From contig NZ_JAAOYM010000001.1 of assembly GCF_011761185.1 (NCBI RefSeq), forward strand, positions 1,426,001 through 1,490,000: a stretch of DNA of 64,000 nucleotides, in the 5' to 3' direction. Each line of letters starts with the position of its first letter. The stretch's first letter is position 1. Positions 60,165 to 64,000 of this stretch are shown piece after piece. The notes beneath the pieces are model-generated. The model had not been told where the DNA came from. It saw only the letters and a program-made list of their open reading frames with translations, and made no database searches. Both the position numbers and the translations under genes were made by a program. Origin of the DNA: Saccharomonospora amisosensis (GTDB taxonomy: Bacteria > Actinomycetota > Actinomycetes > Mycobacteriales > Pseudonocardiaceae).

Positions 60165-61244
60165 GTGACCGAAGGTGTTTTCGGCCGCGACAGCGGCCAT
60201 GAGCAGGTTGTGTTCTGCGCCGACGCCCGAACCGGGCTCAAGGCGATCATCGCGGTGTATTCGACCGCTCTGGGGCCCGCGCTGGGCGGCACCCGGTTCT
60301 ACCCCTACGCCGACGAAGCGGCGGCGCTGTCCGATGTACTCGCGTTGTCGAAGGGCATGGCGTACAAGAACGCACTGGCGGGGCTGGATCTCGGCGGCGG
60401 CAAGGCCGTCATCATCGGTGATCCGTCTGCTGACAAGTCCGAAGCGCTGCTGCGTGCCTACGGCCGGTTCGTGCAGTCGCTCGGTGGTCGCTACATCACC
60501 GCCTGCGATGTGGGCACCTACGTCACCGACATGGACGTCGTGGCCAGGGAGACCCGCTTCGTCACGGGACGCTCGGTCGACGAGGGTGGCGCGGGTGACT
60601 CCTCCACGCTGACCGCCTACGGGGTCTTCCAGGGGATGCTGGCCAGCGCGGAGCATGTCTGGGGCAGCCCGCAGCTTCGCGGTCGGCGGATCGGTGTGGA
60701 AGGTGTCGGCAAGGTCGGGCACCTGCTGGTGGACCACCTGGTGCGGGCAGGCGCGCAGGTGGTGGTCACCGATGTGTCGCAGCAGGCGATCGACCGGGTG
60801 CGCGCCGCGCATCCCGGGGTGGACGTGGTCGCGGACACCGCCGAGTTGTTGCGGGCGGACCTGGACATCTTCGCTCCCTGCGCGCTCGGCGGGGTGCTCG
60901 ACGAACGGGCGGTGGAGGTGCTGCGGGCGCGAGTGGTGTGCGGCGCGGCCAACAACCAACTCGCCCACGCCGGGGTGGAGAAGCTACTCGAGGGGCGCGG
61001 CATCCTGTTCGCGCCCGACTACCTGGTCAACGCCGGGGGCGTTATCCAGGTGAGCGACGAGCTGCACGGTTTCGACTTCGAGCGCGCCAAGCGCAGGGCA
61101 GGCAGGCTGTACGACACCGCGAAGGCGGTGTTCGAGCTGGCCGCCGAAGAGGGTGTGCCGCCGGTGACGGCGGCCGACCGGTTGGCGCAGCGGCGGATGG
61201 CCGAGGTGCCGAGGCTGCGCTCCATCCTCGTGCCGTCCCCGTGA
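60165..61244 (+). CDS. vdh: Valine/leucine dehydrogenase (Glu/Leu/Phe/Val dehydrogenase family)
   Basis: A 359-residue NAD-dependent amino-acid dehydrogenase: [48 protein letters not shown] with both active-site lysines, [19 protein letters not shown], the Rossmann motif [16 protein letters not shown] and [10 protein letters not shown]. It deaminates branched-chain amino acids to 2-oxo acids, supplying precursors for branched fatty acids and polyketides. Length and sequence resemble the valine dehydrogenases of Streptomyces and Amycolatopsis. GTG 60165 follows AAGGAG. A GC-rich hairpin follows the stop. Confidence 0.93.
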   Translation: MTEGVFGRDSGHEQVVFCADARTGLKAIIAVYSTALGPALGGTRFYPYADEAAALSDVLALSKGMAYKNALAGLDLGGGKAVIIGDPSADKSEALLRAYGRFVQSLGGRYITACDVGTYVTDMDVVARETRFVTGRSVDEGGAGDSSTLTAYGVFQGMLASAEHVWGSPQLRGRRIGVEGVGKVGHLLVDHLVRAGAQVVVTDVSQQAIDRVRAAHPGVDVVADTAELLRADLDIFAPCALGGVLDERAVEVLRARVVCGAANNQLAHAGVEKLLEGRGILFAPDYLVNAGGVIQVSDELHGFDFERAKRRAGRLYDTAKAVFELAAEEGVPPVTAADRLAQRRMAEVPRLRSILVPSP

Positions 61245-61258
61245 GCTGACGAGGTAGG

Positions 61259-61296
61259 GCGGCCCCGGGGCGCCGAACGGGCGGGCCCGGGGCCGC
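61259..61296. terminator. GC-rich hairpin between vdh and the DUF5302 gene
   Basis: GCGGCCCCGGG (61259-61269) pairs with CCCGGGGCCGC (61286-61296) around a 16-nt loop between convergent genes. Confidence 0.75.
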
Positions 61297-61308
61297 ATAC
61301 GGTGAGGT

Positions 61309-61497
61309 TCAGCCACTCTTGCGGCGGAAGTCGCGCTTGTGCGCGGCCGGGCCGTGCGCCTGCGTGATCCGGGAACCGAAGTTCTCGTGGGGGGCACCCG
61401 CCTTGGCCTTGGCCTGCTTGCGGCGCAGCGCCTCGCGGAACTTGCGCTTCACGTCGGCGTCGTGCTCGTCCTCGCCCGACGGTGCCGGTTCGGTCAT
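61309..61497 (-). CDS. DUF5302 small protein
   Basis: A 62-residue, highly charged protein: DVKRKFREALRRKQAKAKAGAPHENFGSRITQAHGPAAHKRDFRRKSG. This is the complete DUF5302 pattern, an actinobacterial family of unknown function; the basic tail suggests RNA or ribosome contact, which is inference. ATG 61497 follows GGGAGG; an upstream in-frame ATG at 61542 would add 15 unconserved residues. Confidence 0.88.
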   Translation of the reverse strand: MTEPAPSGEDEHDADVKRKFREALRRKQAKAKAGAPHENFGSRITQAHGPAAHKRDFRRKSG

Positions 61498-61601
61498 GGT
61501 TGCCTCCCACAGGATCGCGGCGCCCAGCTGTCGCCTACCCACTCAGCCTGGCAGCCGCGCCCCCTCGGGGCCAGCGGATTATCGTGCCGACGGTGTGGCG
61601 G

Positions 61602-63719
61602 TCAGTCGTCGCGCTTCTTACACACGATCTTGTTCTGCGGGTTGTACTTCACCGTTCGCGACTCGCTGCGGATCTCGGCCCCGGTGCTCGCGTCACGGAT
61701 GATGCGGGTGTCGGTGACGGTGAAGCCGGGTGCCCCTTCGCTGGGCACGCAGTCCTCCTTGGGGCCCTCCGTGGTTTGTGGCTGCACGAAGTTGGTCCGG
61801 TCACCGGTGACCGACTGGACGTCGTAGTGTTTGGTGCCCCACATCCGCACCGTGATGCTGGAGGGCGTCCAGATGGTCTGGATGGCCACACCGGTCGGGC
61901 TGTCGTTGGTGAACCGCAGGTCGATGACGCTGGAGCCGTCCGGGTTCTGGAACACCGTGGCTTCCCTGCCCTCGGGATACCTGCTGATGTAGTAGCTGTG
62001 TTCCTTGTGTCCGGCGTCGGTCATGCCCGCGAAGTAGGAGGCGTTGTAGAGCGTGGTGGCGAACTGGGAGATGCCGCCACCGACCGCCTTGCCCGGGGCA
62101 CCGTGGTCGATGATCCCGGCTTCCACGTAGCCCTGTGCCTTGGTGCGTGGCCCGGTGTGGCCGTTGAGGCTGAAGGTTTCGCCCGGCTTGACGATGGCGC
62201 CGTTGACCTGCTCGGCGACCCTGCGGATGTTCACGCCGGAGTCTGCGGCGAACCCGCCTGTGGTGAACTCGCTGATGACTTCCTTGATGCCGAGCTTGTT
62301 GGCGTCCTCGGTGGTCATCTTGGCGGGCTTCTTCTCGTACAGCGCGGTGAGTTCGCGGCCGTCCGGCTTCTTGAGCACCTCGGCGAGTGGTTTGAGCGTT
62401 TCGCCCCAGTTGATCTGGTTGCCGTCCACCGAGGGCTCCACGCGGGGCTGGTCACCGTCGAAGACGATCGTGGCGTCCTTGCCCTCCTGCTCGGTGCTCG
62501 CCAGTTCCTCCTCGACGCCCGCGACGATCTTCTTCTGGTCGAGTTTGGGAACCAGCGCCCCGTTCTCCGCGGCGAACGACAGGCCTGCGGCGATCTCCTC
62601 GGGCTCGAGGCTGCCGTCAGCGCCCTCGCCGTGCACGACCACCGGCGCCGACACGGCGGGCTTGGCGATCTGCTCCATCGCCGTCTGGACCGCTTCCGGC
62701 GTGATGGTGACCGGGGTCGACCTGACGGGCAGCGTGAGTCGTTGTCCGGAGACCCAGTGCGCGAGGATCGTCGCCCTGGCCCGCTCGACGTCGAGTTCCT
62801 GGCCCTTCTTGGGTTCCACGGGCACCGGCGTGGCGCCTTCGAACACGATGTTGCCCTCGGCCGGCTTGCGGTCGATCTTGTTGCGCAACGCCGCCATCGC
62901 GTTCTCGAGCTGGTTGGGTTCCGCCTGCGTCACCACGCCCACCTCGGTGGTGGTGAAGAACGAGGCGATCCGGGTGAACGGGTTGAGTGGCTGGTCGCCC
63001 GCCTGTTCGAGGGTGGCTTTCCAGTCCAGTCGAAGGCCTGCCTCCTTGGGCTCGAACTGGTCGCGTACGTCGCCCGCGACGAAGGCAACCGGCTGGTTCA
63101 TGCGCGGTTCGAGTTGCTTGCGCAGCAGGTCCTCGGCTTCGGTGTGGCTGAGGCCGCCGACTTCGACACCCGCCACCGTGACGCCCCGCGGCACGTCGCC
63201 GTTGGTGACCAGCACGTCGAGCCCGTAGATCAGCACCAAAGCACCGAGCACCGCCCCCGCGACCAGCGCGGGTTTGCTGCGCAGCCACTCCTTGAGGGCC
63301 TGCGCGGCCCGTGCGGCCTGTTCGGCGGGCGTGGACTGCGAGGACTGTGTGGACTGCGTGGCGTCACCCACCGGCCGCAGGTCGCGCGTTGGGGAGTCCG
63401 CCGCCGCGAAGTTCTGCGTCGCGTAGTTCTGCGTCGCGTAGTTCTGTGCCGCGTAGTTCTGTGTGGTGGGGTCCTGCGCGGTGGAACTCTGGGTGGCGTA
63501 GTTCTGTGCGGCGGGGCCCGGTGTGGTCGAGCCCGGTGTGGTCGAGCCCGGTGTGGCGGACTCGCCGGGAGTCTGCGGGATGTGTTGCGTGGTCTCGTTG
63601 CCGTGCTGAGCGTGCTCGTTACCGTGCTGCGCGCCTCCGCCTTCCGGACGAGGCGGTACGACAGGCAGCACGTCGGTCTGCTCGCTGTGCGACTCGGGCC
63701 ACTGGCGATCCTGCGGCAA
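61602..63719 (-). CDS. VanW-family membrane protein with YoaR-like domains
   Basis: A 705-residue protein. The N-terminal cytoplasmic part of about 145 residues is low-complexity, with repeated QNYAT units. One helix (KPALVAGAVLGALVLIYGLDVLV) follows, then two peptidoglycan-binding-like domains (GVTVAGVEVGGLSHTEAEDLLRKQLE and a second copy) and a C-terminal VanW domain (GFAADSGVNIRRVAEQVNGAIVKPGETFSLNGHTGPRTKAQGYVEAGIIDHG, GGGISQFATTLYNASYFAGM). It ends in a short Cys-containing tail. It is outward-facing and probably acts on or binds the cell wall; no enzymatic activity is established for VanW. The start is TTG 63719, fixed by GGAGGGG upstream; longer upstream frames lack such a site. Confidence 0.88.
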   Translation of the reverse strand: MPQDRQWPESHSEQTDVLPVVPPRPEGGGAQHGNEHAQHGNETTQHIPQTPGESATPGSTTPGSTTPGPAAQNYATQSSTAQDPTTQNYAAQNYATQNYATQNFAAADSPTRDLRPVGDATQSTQSSQSTPAEQAARAAQALKEWLRSKPALVAGAVLGALVLIYGLDVLVTNGDVPRGVTVAGVEVGGLSHTEAEDLLRKQLEPRMNQPVAFVAGDVRDQFEPKEAGLRLDWKATLEQAGDQPLNPFTRIASFFTTTEVGVVTQAEPNQLENAMAALRNKIDRKPAEGNIVFEGATPVPVEPKKGQELDVERARATILAHWVSGQRLTLPVRSTPVTITPEAVQTAMEQIAKPAVSAPVVVHGEGADGSLEPEEIAAGLSFAAENGALVPKLDQKKIVAGVEEELASTEQEGKDATIVFDGDQPRVEPSVDGNQINWGETLKPLAEVLKKPDGRELTALYEKKPAKMTTEDANKLGIKEVISEFTTGGFAADSGVNIRRVAEQVNGAIVKPGETFSLNGHTGPRTKAQGYVEAGIIDHGAPGKAVGGGISQFATTLYNASYFAGMTDAGHKEHSYYISRYPEGREATVFQNPDGSSVIDLRFTNDSPTGVAIQTIWTPSSITVRMWGTKHYDVQSVTGDRTNFVQPQTTEGPKEDCVPSEGAPGFTVTDTRIIRDASTGAEIRSESRTVKYNPQNKIVCKKRDD

Positions 63720-63890
63720 GACAACCCCTCCACGTCTGGCGACGACGGGCCAGGACTCCGCGGAAAAGATACGTGGCGGCTCCGACACTCCGTGCACCAG
63801 CCCCCTGTCCAGGCCTGCCGGGTAGGGCCGAACCGGAACGAACCGGAAGGATCCAGGCACGAACCAGGCACGAACCGGTACGGATCGCGG

Positions 63891-63908
63891 CCGAATGTGT
63901 CGATTCGG
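63891..63908. repeat. Small dyad and short repeats upstream of the VanW gene
   Basis: CCGAAT (63891-63896) and ATTCGG (63903-63908) form a dyad in the 259-bp gap between the VanW gene and the last gene. Nearby, GAACCGG and GGCACGAACC recur several times at about 63828-63878. These may be promoter-region sites for either divergent gene. Confidence 0.35.
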
Positions 63909-63978
63909 CTCATTCTGTTGCGCCGGTCGGGGTACCCGGTCGGCGACCGGCCGATTCCGACGAAGGAGCGTGACGACC

Positions 63979-64000
63979 ATGAGCATCACCGGTGACGACG
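63979..64000 (+). CDS. Start of a gene running off the right edge
   Basis: AAGGAG (63963-63968) precedes ATG 63979 by 10 bases, and the frame (MSITGDD) is open to the window end. GTG 63970 is in frame but too close to the ribosome binding site. Too little remains to name a product. It is divergent from the VanW gene. Confidence 0.5.

Noticed and set aside
61482-63995. Very long open frame on the plus strand opposite the VanW gene
   Set aside because: High-GC antisense shadow: low-complexity Arg/Gly/Val-rich product, no start signals, and the opposite frame has clear VanW domains.

Overview
The window is chromosomal DNA from a high-GC actinomycete. Start codons are often GTG or TTG, many genes overlap by 4 bp (GTGA/ATGA), several promoters look leaderless, and gene order matches mycobacteria. 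A 21-bp intergenic tandem repeat, a valine dehydrogenase and the overall gene set point to a filamentous Pseudonocardiaceae-like organism (Amycolatopsis, Saccharomonospora and relatives). That placement is inference. I saw no rRNA, tRNA or CRISPR array.

Layout. 1-7.6 kb: thiolase C-terminus and meaB (methylmalonyl-CoA mutase chaperone), a MocR regulator divergent from an AhpD-like/PEP-mutase pair, a mannose-6-phosphate isomerase, an ABC exporter and a DUF3817 protein. 7.6-13.7 kb: MarR regulator, thiamine-binding-type protein, thioredoxin-TPR protein, zinc metallopeptidase lipoprotein and glycogen phosphorylase glgP. From memory, thiolase, thioredoxin-TPR and glgP recall M. tuberculosis Rv1323-Rv1328. 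13.8-49.4 kb: a backbone that follows M. tuberculosis Rv3041c to Rv3026c in order and relative orientation (ABC ATPase, enoyl-CoA hydratase, two methyltransferases, hexapeptide acyltransferase, GT4, GH57, methyltransferase, etfB/etfA, GNAT, acyltransferase). Several of these are the genes linked to methylglucose lipopolysaccharide (MGLP).

The backbone is split by insertions. At 17.6-29.3 kb there is a series of small regulator-plus-enzyme units: an ArsR-GNAT fusion, MerR/thioredoxin, SigJ (ECF41)/AhpD-like, MerR/erythromycin esterase, ArsR-SRPBCC/DUF1905/VOC, TetR, a decayed integrase, a cell-wall hydrolase and a nucleoside hydrolase. At 30.2-39.2 kb are the glyoxylate shunt (ramB, aceA, aceB), a TetR/DUF1348 pair, an orphan VapB with a deleted VapC, and a large PhoD-type phosphatase. 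A GH2 glycosidase lies inside the glucan cluster.

49.5-56.5 kb: a compact six-gene operon with a 1491-residue protein that combines a Ser/Thr kinase, a P-loop STAND ATPase, one membrane helix and a WD40 propeller. It is followed by small membrane and lipoproteins and an FHA-plus-winged-helix-like protein. This is the best candidate for an undescribed signalling or defence system. 56.5-61.3 kb: amino-acid catabolism (tryptophan dioxygenase, kynureninase, a creatininase-family protein, an alpha/beta hydrolase, valine dehydrogenase). 61.3-64 kb: a DUF5302 protein, a VanW-family membrane protein and the first codons of another gene.

Many intergenic regions carry readable control sites: a MerR promoter with a 19-bp spacer, ECF41-type promoters on both sides of sigJ, ArsR and TetR palindromes, MocR direct repeats, a RamB-like box array before aceA, and an isolated perfect 24-bp palindrome before etfBA.
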